DNA of 64,000 nt from Bacteroidota bacterium. Its GTDB lineage: Bacteria > Bacteroidota > Bacteroidia > Cytophagales > Cyclobacteriaceae. This document shows, in pieces, positions 36,101 to 44,341 of the stretch. The position numbers were made by a program, and so were the translations under genes. Within the stretch, counting starts at the first letter, position 1, and each line of letters opens with the position of its first letter. The stretch covers positions 241,467 to 305,466 of the forward strand of contig JAFDYT010000017.1 of assembly GCA_018266055.1 (NCBI GenBank). Reading direction: 5' to 3'. The notes under the pieces were generated by a model. It searched no databases and was not told where the DNA came from. It saw nothing but the letters and a program-made list of their open reading frames with translations.

Positions 36101-36664
36101 ATGGCAACTGTATCTGATCTGACCAAGGGAAGTTATATTCGCTACAACGGCGAAGTAGTACAAGTAGAAGAATTACAACACCGTACTCCTGGAAACTTGC
36201 GCGCTTTTTATCAACTGAAGATGCGTAACGTTCGCAATGGCAAAATTGTAGAAAACCGCTTCCGCCCCGGCGATGCCGTGGATCAACTTCGTGTAGAGAC
36301 TAAAGAATACAATTACCTTTATCAGGATGGTGAAAGTCTCGTGTGCATGGACAATCAAACTTTCGATCAGATTTATCTTGACAAAGTATTGCTGGGCGAT
36401 TCTGTAAATTATATCAAAGAAGGCGTAACCTTACTAATTGCATTTGAAAACGGTACTCAGCCAATTACCGCCGAGGCACCTGCGCACGTGGTGGTAAACG
36501 TAACATACACCGAGCCAGGCATACAAGGCGACACTGCTACACGTACTTTGAAGGCCGCCACCATTGATACCGGCGCCGAAATCAGAGTGCCTTTGTTTGT
36601 CAATACCGGCGACAACATCAAGATCAAGACCGCCACAGGTGAGTATGTAGAACGCGTAAAATAA
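36101..36664 (+). CDS. efp: translation elongation factor P
   Basis: 187 aa, all three EF-P domains present (KOW-like N-terminus, then two OB folds; [15 protein letters not shown], ending EYVERVK). EF-P enters the ribosome and relieves stalling at proline runs. The loop that carries the modified Lys/Arg in most bacteria (PGKG or PGR) reads [12 protein letters not shown] here, so the tip residue is Asn; no modifiable Lys is at that position. The C-domain signature [20 protein letters not shown] is intact. It is 5 bp before accB. Confidence 0.96.
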   Translation: MATVSDLTKGSYIRYNGEVVQVEELQHRTPGNLRAFYQLKMRNVRNGKIVENRFRPGDAVDQLRVETKEYNYLYQDGESLVCMDNQTFDQIYLDKVLLGDSVNYIKEGVTLLIAFENGTQPITAEAPAHVVVNVTYTEPGIQGDTATRTLKAATIDTGAEIRVPLFVNTGDNIKIKTATGEYVERVK

Positions 36665-36669
36665 TTGTT

Positions 36670-37230
36670 ATGGCCAAAGACAAAAACAGCGGAGCAAAAA
36701 GCACCAAGAAAGTAACTTCTGAACCTCAAACCAATACCGAAATGAAAACCACTGAAATAAGAGACCTTATCGACTTCATTGCGCAATCAGGATTGAACGA
36801 AGTGGACATTGAGACGAAAGAGTTGAAGCTTCATGTGAAGCGCGAGCCCGATCAAAAAGTATTAAAATCTTCTGCGCCAGTAATGGCTGCTCCCGTAGCG
36901 GTGGCCGCTCCTGCTGCCGTGGCTGCGTTACCTGCCGCACAACCTGCTGCAACTCCTAAAGCTGAGAAACCTGCCGCCGCCGGCAAAAATACAGTGGATA
37001 TCAAATCGCCGATGATCGGTACATTCTACCGCTCTTCGAACCCAGACTCCCCTCCTTTTATTTCGGTAGGCGACAAAGTGAGCAAAGGCCAGGTGGTGTG
37101 TATCATCGAAGCCATGAAATTGTTCAACGAAATCGAGTCTGAAGTATCGGGCACAGTCGTGAAAGCATCGGTAGAAAATTCTTCGCCGGTAGAATACGAT
37201 CAAGTATTGTTCGTAGTAGAGCCCGACTAA
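36670..37230 (+). CDS. accB: acetyl-CoA carboxylase biotin carboxyl carrier protein
   Basis: 186 aa. An N-terminal helical part ([20 protein letters not shown]) is followed by an Ala/Pro-rich flexible linker (about 60-100) and a biotinyl domain with [14 protein letters not shown], whose Lys in EAMK is biotinylated. The N-terminal 20 residues are an extra Lys/Ser/Thr-rich extension. It carries CO2 between AccC and the transferase. It sits 5 bp after efp. A 70-bp gap with a perfect hairpin (37248-37273) separates it from accC. Confidence 0.96.
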   Translation: MAKDKNSGAKSTKKVTSEPQTNTEMKTTEIRDLIDFIAQSGLNEVDIETKELKLHVKREPDQKVLKSSAPVMAAPVAVAAPAAVAALPAAQPAATPKAEKPAAAGKNTVDIKSPMIGTFYRSSNPDSPPFISVGDKVSKGQVVCIIEAMKLFNEIESEVSGTVVKASVENSSPVEYDQVLFVVEPD

Positions 37231-37247
37231 CGGGACGTTAATTGTTA

Positions 37248-37273
37248 TTTGTTAATCAAAATAGATTAACAAA
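37248..37273 (+). promoter_or_regulatory. AT-rich hairpin between accB and accC
   Basis: TTTGTTAATC (37248-37257) pairs perfectly with GATTAACAAA (37264-37273) around a 6-nt loop. There is no T-run, so it is not a simple terminator. It may stabilise or process the mRNA, or be a protein site. It lies 28 bp before accC. Confidence 0.4.
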
Positions 37274-37300
37274 TGCCTGTTATTCATTAACCACGAAACT

Positions 37301-38650
37301 ATGTTTAAAAAAATATTAATAGCGAACAGAGGAGAAATTGCCTTGCGTGTGATTCGCACGTGCAAAGAAATGGATATCAAAACGGTGGCCGTGTACTCCA
37401 CAGCCGATCGTGAAAGTCTTCACGTTCGTTTTGCCGACGAGGCCGTGTGTATCGGTGATGCACCAAGCAAAGATTCTTACCTGAACATTCCACGGATTAT
37501 TTCCGCTGCCGAAATTACCAACGCAGATGCGATTCATCCCGGCTACGGATTCTTATCAGAACGCGCCGAGTTTTCAGCGATCTGCCATGAATATGGAATT
37601 AAGTTCATCGGGCCTACGCCTGCCATGATCAACTCCATGGGCGATAAATCAACGGCCAAGGATACCATGAAGAAAGCGGGAGTACCAACTATTCCTGGTT
37701 CCGATGGGTTGTTGTCTTCAGTAGAAGAAGGAATGGCCATTGCCAAAGAAATAAAGTACCCGGTAATTATAAAGGCTACTGCCGGCGGCGGTGGTAAAGG
37801 GATGCGCATCATCAACGATGAAAGCGAATTTCACAAAGCCTGGGACGACGCCAAGCGCGAAGCTGGTGCTTCCTTTGGCAATGACGGACTTTACCTCGAA
37901 AAATTTGTAGAAGAGCCACGCCACATTGAAATACAAGTAGTAGGCGACCAGTACGGAAAAGTTTGTCACCTTTCGGAACGTGATTGCAGTATTCAACGCC
38001 GTCATCAGAAACTGGTAGAAGAAACGCCTTCGCCGGTGGTAAGTCAGGAGCTGCGTGAGCGTATGGGTGAAGCCGCCATCAAAGGTGCCAAAGCCATCAA
38101 CTACGAAGGCGCAGGAACTATTGAATTCCTGGTCGATAAGCATGGCGATTTCTATTTCATGGAAATGAACACGCGTATTCAGGTAGAGCACCCGATCACT
38201 GAAGAAGTGACTAACTACGATTTGATCAAAGAACAAATCAAAGTCGCTGCCGGTGTTCCGATTTCAGGCAATAACTACTACCCTACGCTATATGCGATGG
38301 AGTGCCGTATCAATGCCGAAGATCCTGCCAACGGATTCCGCCCGTCGCCTGGAAAGATTATCAACCTGCATAAGCCAGGCGGTCATGGTATTCGCATCGA
38401 CAGCCATGTGTATGCCGGCTATACCATTCCTCCGAATTACGACTCGATGATTGGTAAACTGATTGCCACAGGCCAGTCGCGCGAAGAAGTTATCACCAGG
38501 ATGAAGCGCGCCCTGAGCGAATTCATCATTGAAGGTGTGAAGACTACGATTCCATTCCATCTGAAGCTGATGGATAATCCAACCTTCCGCTCAGGCAAGT
38601 TCACCACCAAGTTTTTGGAGACCTCGTTTGATTTTTCATCGCTGAAGTAA
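37301..38650 (+). CDS. accC: acetyl-CoA carboxylase biotin carboxylase subunit
   Basis: 449 aa. [20 protein letters not shown] is the signature N-terminus; the ATP-grasp loop [14 protein letters not shown], metal-binding [20 protein letters not shown] and the C-domain RFRPSPG-like GFRPSPGKI follow. It carboxylates biotin on AccB using ATP and bicarbonate. It is the last gene of the yceD-to-accC string; a strong terminator follows at 38669-38698. The transferase genes (accA/accD) are not in the window. Confidence 0.97.
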   Translation: MFKKILIANRGEIALRVIRTCKEMDIKTVAVYSTADRESLHVRFADEAVCIGDAPSKDSYLNIPRIISAAEITNADAIHPGYGFLSERAEFSAICHEYGIKFIGPTPAMINSMGDKSTAKDTMKKAGVPTIPGSDGLLSSVEEGMAIAKEIKYPVIIKATAGGGGKGMRIINDESEFHKAWDDAKREAGASFGNDGLYLEKFVEEPRHIEIQVVGDQYGKVCHLSERDCSIQRRHQKLVEETPSPVVSQELRERMGEAAIKGAKAINYEGAGTIEFLVDKHGDFYFMEMNTRIQVEHPITEEVTNYDLIKEQIKVAAGVPISGNNYYPTLYAMECRINAEDPANGFRPSPGKIINLHKPGGHGIRIDSHVYAGYTIPPNYDSMIGKLIATGQSREEVITRMKRALSEFIIEGVKTTIPFHLKLMDNPTFRSGKFTTKFLETSFDFSSLK

Positions 38651-38668
38651 TCAAAGAGTCAATCGAAT

Positions 38669-38698
38669 AAAAAAGGCTTCCTCCGGGAAGCCTTTTTT
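38669..38698 (+). terminator. terminator after accC
   Basis: GGCTTCC/GGAAGCC with a 4-nt loop, extended by an A-run on the left (38669-38674) and six T on the right. A textbook rho-independent terminator. Confidence 0.9.
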
Positions 38699-38714
38699 GT
38701 GTTCTTCAAACAAA

Positions 38715-38722
38715 TACCTTTG
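38715..38722 (+). promoter_or_regulatory. TAnnTTTG -7 element for the MFS gene
   Basis: TACCTTTG is an exact match only 8 bp before the ATG at 38731, implying a very short leader or a leaderless mRNA. Confidence 0.4.
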
Positions 38723-38730
38723 CGCTCCTA

Positions 38731-39921
38731 ATGACGACCAAGAAAAGCTATTTTCACCTTATTCTTATCCTGGGGCTACTCACCGCTATTGGCCCCTTCT
38801 CCATCGACATGTATCTTCCCTCCTTTCCGGCCATCGCGAAAGGGTTGAACACAAGTGTGGCTCAGGTGATGCTTTCGCTCTCCAGTTTTTTTATTGGCAT
38901 TTCTGCCGGGCAATTGATTTACGGACCATTGCTTGAACGTTTCGGAAGAAAGAAACCTCTCTACGTGGGTTTGATCATTTACTTGTTCGCTTCCGCGGGA
39001 TGCGCTTTCACTCAATCCGTTGACGCCTTAATTTTCTTTCGGTTTCTGCAAGCGTTGGGAAGCTGCGCGGGCCTCGTCACTTCACGAGCAATGGTGCGCG
39101 ACCTGTTTGATGTAAAAGACAACGCCAAAGTATTTTCATCACTGATGCTGGTGGTGGCCGTGTCACCTATCATCGCTCCGACTGTTGGTGGATACATTAC
39201 GGCTGCGTTCGGATGGCGGTATGTTTTCGCTGCCTTGATGGCGGTAGATTTTGCGGTATTGATTGCTGTACTTTTCCTATTGCCCGAAAGTAAGAAGGCC
39301 GATCCTACTCATTCGCTCAAACCGATGGCGGTGACAAAAAATTTCTATTTGATACTTACCGACCCGCAATTTTATGTGTATGCGTTAACAGGTGCCGTCG
39401 CTTCATCTGGATTATATGCCTATATCAGTGGATCGCCGCAAGTATTCATCGGGTTGTTTGATGTAAATGAAAAACAATACGGATGGATTTTCGCCATCAT
39501 CGCCATTGGAGTTATCGGTTCGAGTCAGATCAACAGTCTGGCGCTTCATAAGTCAACCAGCGAAAAAATTATCCCCATCGCGCTGTTGTTTCAATGTGTC
39601 ATTGGGGTGACGCTGGTTGCGCTCACCTACTTTTCTCTCAGCAACTTGTACACGACCATCGCACTCATCTTTTTGTATTTGTGCTGTCAGGGTTTCATCT
39701 TTCCCAACGCCTCCGCGCTCACTCTTGCCGCCTTTGGTCATAATGCCGGCAGCGCCTCGGCGCTGATGGGCGCCATACAAATGGGCATCGGTGCGCTTGC
39801 CTCAGCCGCTGTTAGTGTTTTGCAAGACAACACAGCTTTGCCCATGGTGTGCGTCATGGCCTTTTGCTCGATAGTTGCGTTTTCGATATTCGTATTGGGA
39901 GGAAGGCTTATTGCGCGCTGA
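38731..39921 (+). CDS. MFS multidrug transporter, Bcr/CflA family
   Basis: 396 aa, twelve membrane helices. The start LLTAIGPFSIDMYLPSFPAI is characteristic of the Bcr/CflA branch (drug/H+ antiporters). Motif A between helices 2 and 3 reads GPLLERFGRKKPLY, and QALGSCAGLVTSRAMVRD lies in the Bcr-typical fourth/fifth helix region. Substrates cannot be predicted. It is transcribed separately from the accC string. Confidence 0.92.
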   Translation: MTTKKSYFHLILILGLLTAIGPFSIDMYLPSFPAIAKGLNTSVAQVMLSLSSFFIGISAGQLIYGPLLERFGRKKPLYVGLIIYLFASAGCAFTQSVDALIFFRFLQALGSCAGLVTSRAMVRDLFDVKDNAKVFSSLMLVVAVSPIIAPTVGGYITAAFGWRYVFAALMAVDFAVLIAVLFLLPESKKADPTHSLKPMAVTKNFYLILTDPQFYVYALTGAVASSGLYAYISGSPQVFIGLFDVNEKQYGWIFAIIAIGVIGSSQINSLALHKSTSEKIIPIALLFQCVIGVTLVALTYFSLSNLYTTIALIFLYLCCQGFIFPNASALTLAAFGHNAGSASALMGAIQMGIGALASAAVSVLQDNTALPMVCVMAFCSIVAFSIFVLGGRLIAR

Positions 39922-39958
39922 TGCGTATATGAATCAGCGACATTTAAGATTAGGCGAT

Positions 39959-40399
39959 TTAATCGTTTCCCTGATTTTTATAATGCTGCCGAATCACTAC
40001 TTTTTGTAATACACGCTTGATGATCAGCTCGGCAACGACATTGAAATAGCTTTCGTTTTTGTTTTCATTCAAATAGCGCTTCAGCTGGGCTTCACTGATG
40101 TCAATGCGGTAAAGCAATTGCATCATTGTAGCATCCGCTTTCGACTGACTGTGTACCAACTCGCGAACGATGGCTTCGTGAATGTTCGCATAGTCGGGCA
40201 CAAGGACTTCAATAAAATCGACAGGAAAATTACTCTGCTCAAAGTCTTTGGTCAATTGCTGTATGAACGCTCGGAACAGGTCTTCGCTACTTAATTGGTT
40301 TCTTATGTCCAGCGATTTTTCCAAAGCTATATAGTTGATTGACGAATGTAGCAAACATAAAGTGAATCCCTCTAGGCCCCGTGATGATTTAGCGTTCAA
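39959..40399 (-). CDS. conserved hypothetical protein, start uncertain
   Basis: Up to 146 aa. The core (SLDIRNQLSSEDLFRAFIQQ, FPVDFIEVLVPDYAN, LLYRIDISEAQLKRYL) is helical and soluble; no family is recognised with confidence. The longest reading starts with TTG at 40399, overlapping the upstream DUF4386 gene by 11 bp. There is no ATG in the first 90 codons. An exact -7 element TAGCTTTG (40329-40322) with a TTTG 22 bp upstream lies inside the reading frame, which suggests the real start is at or after 40324 (TTG) or 40312 (CTG), shortening the protein to about 117-121 aa. Confidence 0.65.
   Translation of the reverse strand: MNAKSSRGLEGFTLCLLHSSINYIALEKSLDIRNQLSSEDLFRAFIQQLTKDFEQSNFPVDFIEVLVPDYANIHEAIVRELVHSQSKADATMMQLLYRIDISEAQLKRYLNENKNESYFNVVAELIIKRVLQKVVIRQHYKNQGND
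40322..40355 (-). promoter_or_regulatory. putative internal promoter of the hypothetical gene
   Basis: Minus strand: TTTG (40355-40352), 22-bp spacer, TAGCTTTG (40329-40322), exact at -7. It lies within the longest reading frame of the gene ending at 39959. Confidence 0.4.
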
Positions 40400-41123
40400 C
40401 CTTAGCCGACCATTGCAACCAGCGCTGCTCGTCCACGCCTTTGATTGTCATCCAAAGCGCCAGCGAAAGTTCGGCCAGCAGGCATGGCAACAGTATAAAA
40501 GGGAACAAGGCATCGGCCAATGTCGGAAAAAGAATCAATGCAAAACTATTGATCAGGTAACACACTCCTGCCACCTGCATGAGTAATCCAATCGTTTTGG
40601 GAATGAACCCCGACACGCGTATCAGGCTTCCTTCAAGCAGACAAACCACTCCAAAGAAAATCAGGCCTACGGCAAAACCGTAGCCATGCAGCTTGATGAA
40701 CAAATACGAAAGCGATTGAAGTTGCTGCGGGTTAAACGCGGTAAGGTAAGCACCATCTCCCAACACGAACAGCGGCATAAGTAAACTTAGTTTATTGGCT
40801 ACCAGCACGGCTGTTTGAATAATGTTGAATAGCAATGTAAGAAGGGCCACGTTTTTATTGACTGGCTTGAGAAGTACATATAAAATCATCATCACAGGCA
40901 AGTCACACATTTGCATGATCAGGTCTACGGCAATCCCCATTCGCCATAAAAAAGGAGAAGCCATGATGTTGGAAGCTGTCGCGGCGGCATCGCCGGGTAC
41001 GACAAGGCGATTGCGCACAAAAGCTTCGCCAAAAATACCTGCCACAATAATGATCAGGTAGATCACGCCGCCAATGCGGGCATACCGGATGGGAGAAAAT
41101 ACTGACGATGGAGTCAATGTCAT
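40389..41123 (-). CDS. DUF4386 domain membrane protein
   Basis: 244 aa with six membrane helices. The start RYARIGGVIYLIIIVAGIFGE, then VPGDAAATASNIMASPFLWR and the internal LSYLFIKLHGYGFAVGLIFF pattern match DUF4386, an uncharacterised family widespread in Bacteroidota and Firmicutes. There is no known activity. The hypothetical gene at 39959-40399 follows and overlaps by 11 bp in its longest reading. It diverges from the rhomboid gene, with a 137-bp gap. Confidence 0.88.
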   Translation of the reverse strand: MTLTPSSVFSPIRYARIGGVIYLIIIVAGIFGEAFVRNRLVVPGDAAATASNIMASPFLWRMGIAVDLIMQMCDLPVMMILYVLLKPVNKNVALLTLLFNIIQTAVLVANKLSLLMPLFVLGDGAYLTAFNPQQLQSLSYLFIKLHGYGFAVGLIFFGVVCLLEGSLIRVSGFIPKTIGLLMQVAGVCYLINSFALILFPTLADALFPFILLPCLLAELSLALWMTIKGVDEQRWLQWSAKVER

Positions 41124-41260
41124 ACTGTAAGATTTATTGCCTGACGGAGATATGTCTATACTTGTTACACAATGAAGGCTACGATTTCTCTACCCATTTT
41201 CGTGTGCGTTACATGCGTTAAAATTAGTAACATTGTGCCCAAGTATTTTACCCCATAATC

Positions 41261-41887
41261 GTGACCATTACACTCTTTCTGATCGGCATTACCGTCTTTA
41301 CTAGTTTCTACGCTTTTAATAAGCCTCAGGTGATGAGTGGCTGGATGATGAATCCGTATATGATCAGTAATCGCCGTCAATATTACCGGTTGATTACGTC
41401 AGGATTTATCCATCAAGACCACATGCACTTGCTGTGGAATATGTTTGCATTCTATTTTTTTGGCACAGCCGTAGAAAACGATTTTGAGAGCTTGTTTGGC
41501 GATGCCGGCATGTTTTACTTCATTGTATTATACCTATCGGCTATCGTTGTATCCGATCTGCCTACTTATTTCAAACAGCGAAACAATATACTCTATAACG
41601 CCCTTGGAGCTTCAGGAGGAGTTGGCGCAGTGATTTTTGTATTTATCGTGCTTGAGCCATTGCAGGAAATCTGCCTGTACTTCGCGCTCTGCATGAAGGG
41701 TTTTATTTTCGGGCTTGGCTACATGCTCTATTCGTACTACCAGGGTCGAAACTCGAACGATAACATTAACCATGATGCACACTTGTTTGGCGCTCTCTAC
41801 GGCCTGCTCTTTTGTGTAGTGATTTACCCCTCCGCTTTAATTCTTTTTTACCGTCAGGTAAATGAATGGATGCAATCCTTCCTATGA
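41261..41887 (+). CDS. rhomboid family intramembrane serine protease
   Basis: 208 aa, GTG start. Six membrane helices; catalytic Ser118 in NALGASGG and His174 in HDAHLFGALYG on helix 6. DHMHLLWNMFAFYFFG carries the conserved helix-2 HxxxN motif. The protein is minimal, without the extra cytosolic domains of longer rhomboids. It cleaves membrane-spanning substrates. It stands alone, followed 66 bp later by the DUF4097 gene on the same strand. Confidence 0.93.
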   Translation: MTITLFLIGITVFTSFYAFNKPQVMSGWMMNPYMISNRRQYYRLITSGFIHQDHMHLLWNMFAFYFFGTAVENDFESLFGDAGMFYFIVLYLSAIVVSDLPTYFKQRNNILYNALGASGGVGAVIFVFIVLEPLQEICLYFALCMKGFIFGLGYMLYSYYQGRNSNDNINHDAHLFGALYGLLFCVVIYPSALILFYRQVNEWMQSFL

Positions 41888-41953
41888 CAAATTAATTTAC
41901 CTGCTTGGTGCAACCTTTGGTCGCTCGGGCTGTACTTACCTAAAATTACAACC

Positions 41954-42910
41954 ATGAAAAAGCTAACCTTGTCCCCCGTCTTTGTTCTTCTTTTCAGCTT
42001 TGCAGTTTTTGTGGCCAATGCCCAGGAAATTAGCAAGTCCTTTTCCGGCGTCAAAAAAATAAAAATCAACACTTCGTCGGGCGATGTGATCCTAACCAAA
42101 GGAAGTTCAGATGAGGTAAAAGTGAACGTTACCTACACGTACGACAAAGACGAATACGAGCCCGTGTTTGAACAAAGTGGAACAACACTTACCTTGAAAG
42201 AAGACTACCATAAACGATCGGTGTCCGGCGATTCAAAGTGGAAATTGACGATTCCCGATGGTCTTGAGATCAGCGCTTCTTCCGGATCGGGCAATGTGGA
42301 AGTAACCAACCTGAAGGTTTCTCTATCAGCCAATACTGGGTCTGGCGACTATACGTGGACAAATGTGTCCGGTGACTCAAAAATCAATACAGGATCGGGC
42401 AACATCAACCTGGATACTTACCAGGGAAATATCAACATCAACGCAGGCTCAGGAGATATCTCTTTAGTTAAATCTAATGGCGATGTGAGAGCTAATACCG
42501 GCTCAGGTAACATTTCTTTTTCTGAGGCAAAAGGAGAAATCCATGCCAACACCGGAAGCGGAAACATCAAAGCCAAAGAAGTAGCCCTTACAGGCAAAGG
42601 TTCATTCAACGCAGGATCGGGAGATGTGCTGTTGGTGCTGTCGGCTCCTCTGGCCTACAACCTTTCGCTTAACAGCGGATCAGGCGATGCTGTACTGGAT
42701 TGCAAAGGCACCAAACTGGAAGGAAAATTAGTGATGACCGCCAGCAAGAAACACGGCGAGATCAAAGCTCCTTTTAACTTTGATAAGACCGAAGAAATCA
42801 ACAACAACGGCGACAATAACATCACGATTCGCAAGACAGTACAACTTGGTACTTCGGATATCGAAATCAAAATCGGCACCGGCTCTGGCACAGCGGAAGT
42901 GAAAAAATAG
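41954..42910 (+). CDS. DUF4097-family beta-repeat exported protein
   Basis: 318 aa. A signal peptide (ending VFVANAQE) precedes a long beta-strand repeat region in which GSG recurs about every 15-17 residues (SANTGSGDYTW, INTGSGNINL, INAGSGDISL, ANTGSGNISF, FNAGSGDVLL). This is the DUF4097 right-handed beta-helix pattern. It should be periplasmic or surface exposed, with unknown role. It resembles the DUF2807 protein at 1766-2458 in being short beta repeats of small residues but with a different unit. A strong terminator follows. Confidence 0.9.
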   Translation: MKKLTLSPVFVLLFSFAVFVANAQEISKSFSGVKKIKINTSSGDVILTKGSSDEVKVNVTYTYDKDEYEPVFEQSGTTLTLKEDYHKRSVSGDSKWKLTIPDGLEISASSGSGNVEVTNLKVSLSANTGSGDYTWTNVSGDSKINTGSGNINLDTYQGNININAGSGDISLVKSNGDVRANTGSGNISFSEAKGEIHANTGSGNIKAKEVALTGKGSFNAGSGDVLLVLSAPLAYNLSLNSGSGDAVLDCKGTKLEGKLVMTASKKHGEIKAPFNFDKTEEINNNGDNNITIRKTVQLGTSDIEIKIGTGSGTAEVKK

Positions 42911-42948
42911 TAGCAAATAAAGGCCGATTCAGAAGGCTTTTAGTAAAT

Positions 42949-42984
42949 AAAATGCCGCGGATGATCTCCGTGGCATTTTATTTT
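42949..42984 (+). terminator. terminator after the DUF4097 gene
   Basis: AAAATGCCGCGG (42949-42960) pairs with CCGTGGCATTTT (42968-42979, one G-U), 7-nt loop, then ATTTT. Confidence 0.85.
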
Positions 42985-43013
42985 AGAAGTAATGCAAGTA
43001 TATTCAATATCAA

Positions 43014-43028
43014 ATCACAGATTGTGAT
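43014..43028. promoter_or_regulatory. inverted repeat upstream of the 402-aa gene, possible operator
   Basis: ATCACA-GAT-TGTGAT is a perfect 6-bp inverted repeat with a 3-bp spacer, 52 bp before the ATG at 43080. It is short, so chance is possible, but the position suits a dimeric regulator site. Confidence 0.3.
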
Positions 43029-43079
43029 AACCTATAATCCACCTCAGAAGGGCCTTATCAGGACACGACGCTAGCCTAC

Positions 43080-44288
43080 ATGAAATCGAAGAACCAGAAA
43101 ATTCAGGAAAAAAATCATCTCGCGAGAATAAAAAAGAAATACCGTGAGGAGTTTTTTGCCAATCTAAAAACAGTGTGCAACATAATGGCTGGATACGATC
43201 TTTATTCCAGGCTTCCCATTGCGTTTCGCGAAAGACTATACAACAGGCGATTTCATCAGCCTAAGATCGTCTATGACGAAAAAATATTTTCACCAAAAGA
43301 AATCAAAGAGATAAACGCATTTTTAGAAGCTGGCATTGGTTCCACTTTCCTGAACGGCCCATTTGGCCCGATCCCGTTACACCTCATTTTTGTTGAGGGG
43401 ATGACCTTGATTGCCTTTGGGATTCAGTTAAAAGACGAAGATTATCCCGAAGCCAAAGAAATACGCGAAGGGCTTAAAGGCGTTGGAACAGACGAATTTC
43501 AAGCTGAATTTTATGCCAAAGTGCGCGAAGTGTTGTTGATTGTTGGCTCGCTGATCACGTCGCTTGATCGCGCGATTATTAACGGAACAATGACTCACGA
43601 GTTATCCGAGAATAAGTTGGCTCTTCGGTATTACATTAAAATGCAGAAGTTGGATGTGATCAAAGAAGACTTTGTGGTTGACGGCGAAAAAAGACCCGCC
43701 TATCGTGTGGGCTGGGCCTACCCTTTTCATGGCGTTGACTGGGTAGAGATAAAACCGGATCAAAAAGGAATTACCAAAAAGAACGCGATCCCGGTGTTTA
43801 TTCAATCTCATGCTATACGGCGTCTGGAAGAGCGTACCAATCTGATGCCTGGCATATTGCAGCTTAGTCTATACAATAGCATAAGAATGCTTGAGTACAC
43901 CGTCGAAAAGGACGGCAAACTACTCATCACTTATTTTTATTACGAGAAGAAAATCGGATACTTCGTGGGCACTGTAGTCAATGAACGACTGCTGCTTCAA
44001 ACGTTTCTCTTCATCACTAACAATGGAACTCCGGAAGGAAGAAAGCTCACCAAGCTCACTGGTCTTAATCCACTCGACAAGAAATACCTGGCCATCGACA
44101 AGCTCAGCACTTTCCTTAGTTATAACATCAATGACAATGAGGTAGTCAAGCAAATTTTTATTCAGGCTGGCTGCGGCCACCTTCTGGAGATTGAAAACAA
44201 ATCACTTTTCTTAGAAGAAGAAGGCAAAGAAATCAGCGTTGAAACAATTGCTCAATATCTTAAAACCAATCCTTTGTTTGCGATTTAG
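43080..44288 (+). CDS. unrecognised soluble protein (402 aa)
   Basis: No signal peptide or membrane helix. A very basic N-terminus (MKSKNQKIQEKNHLARIKKK) is followed by an alpha-helical part, then a central block GSTFLNGPFGPIPLHLIFV and DRAIINGTMTHELSEN, a possible beta-rich core (AYRVGWAYPFHGVDWVEI), and IQSHAIRRLEERTNLMPG. HAIRRLEERT recalls a helix with charged catalytic or nucleic-acid-binding residues but no known motif is complete. It stands alone, with a terminator before it and the convergent VWA gene after. I cannot assign a function. The lack of any named domain and the basic N-terminus make it a good search target. Confidence 0.7.
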   Translation: MKSKNQKIQEKNHLARIKKKYREEFFANLKTVCNIMAGYDLYSRLPIAFRERLYNRRFHQPKIVYDEKIFSPKEIKEINAFLEAGIGSTFLNGPFGPIPLHLIFVEGMTLIAFGIQLKDEDYPEAKEIREGLKGVGTDEFQAEFYAKVREVLLIVGSLITSLDRAIINGTMTHELSENKLALRYYIKMQKLDVIKEDFVVDGEKRPAYRVGWAYPFHGVDWVEIKPDQKGITKKNAIPVFIQSHAIRRLEERTNLMPGILQLSLYNSIRMLEYTVEKDGKLLITYFYYEKKIGYFVGTVVNERLLLQTFLFITNNGTPEGRKLTKLTGLNPLDKKYLAIDKLSTFLSYNINDNEVVKQIFIQAGCGHLLEIENKSLFLEEEGKEISVETIAQYLKTNPLFAI

Positions 44289-44341
44289 GTAAACTATTTT
44301 TTTTGTTAAGGCAGACCAAAAGGACCATCATGTGACTATCC

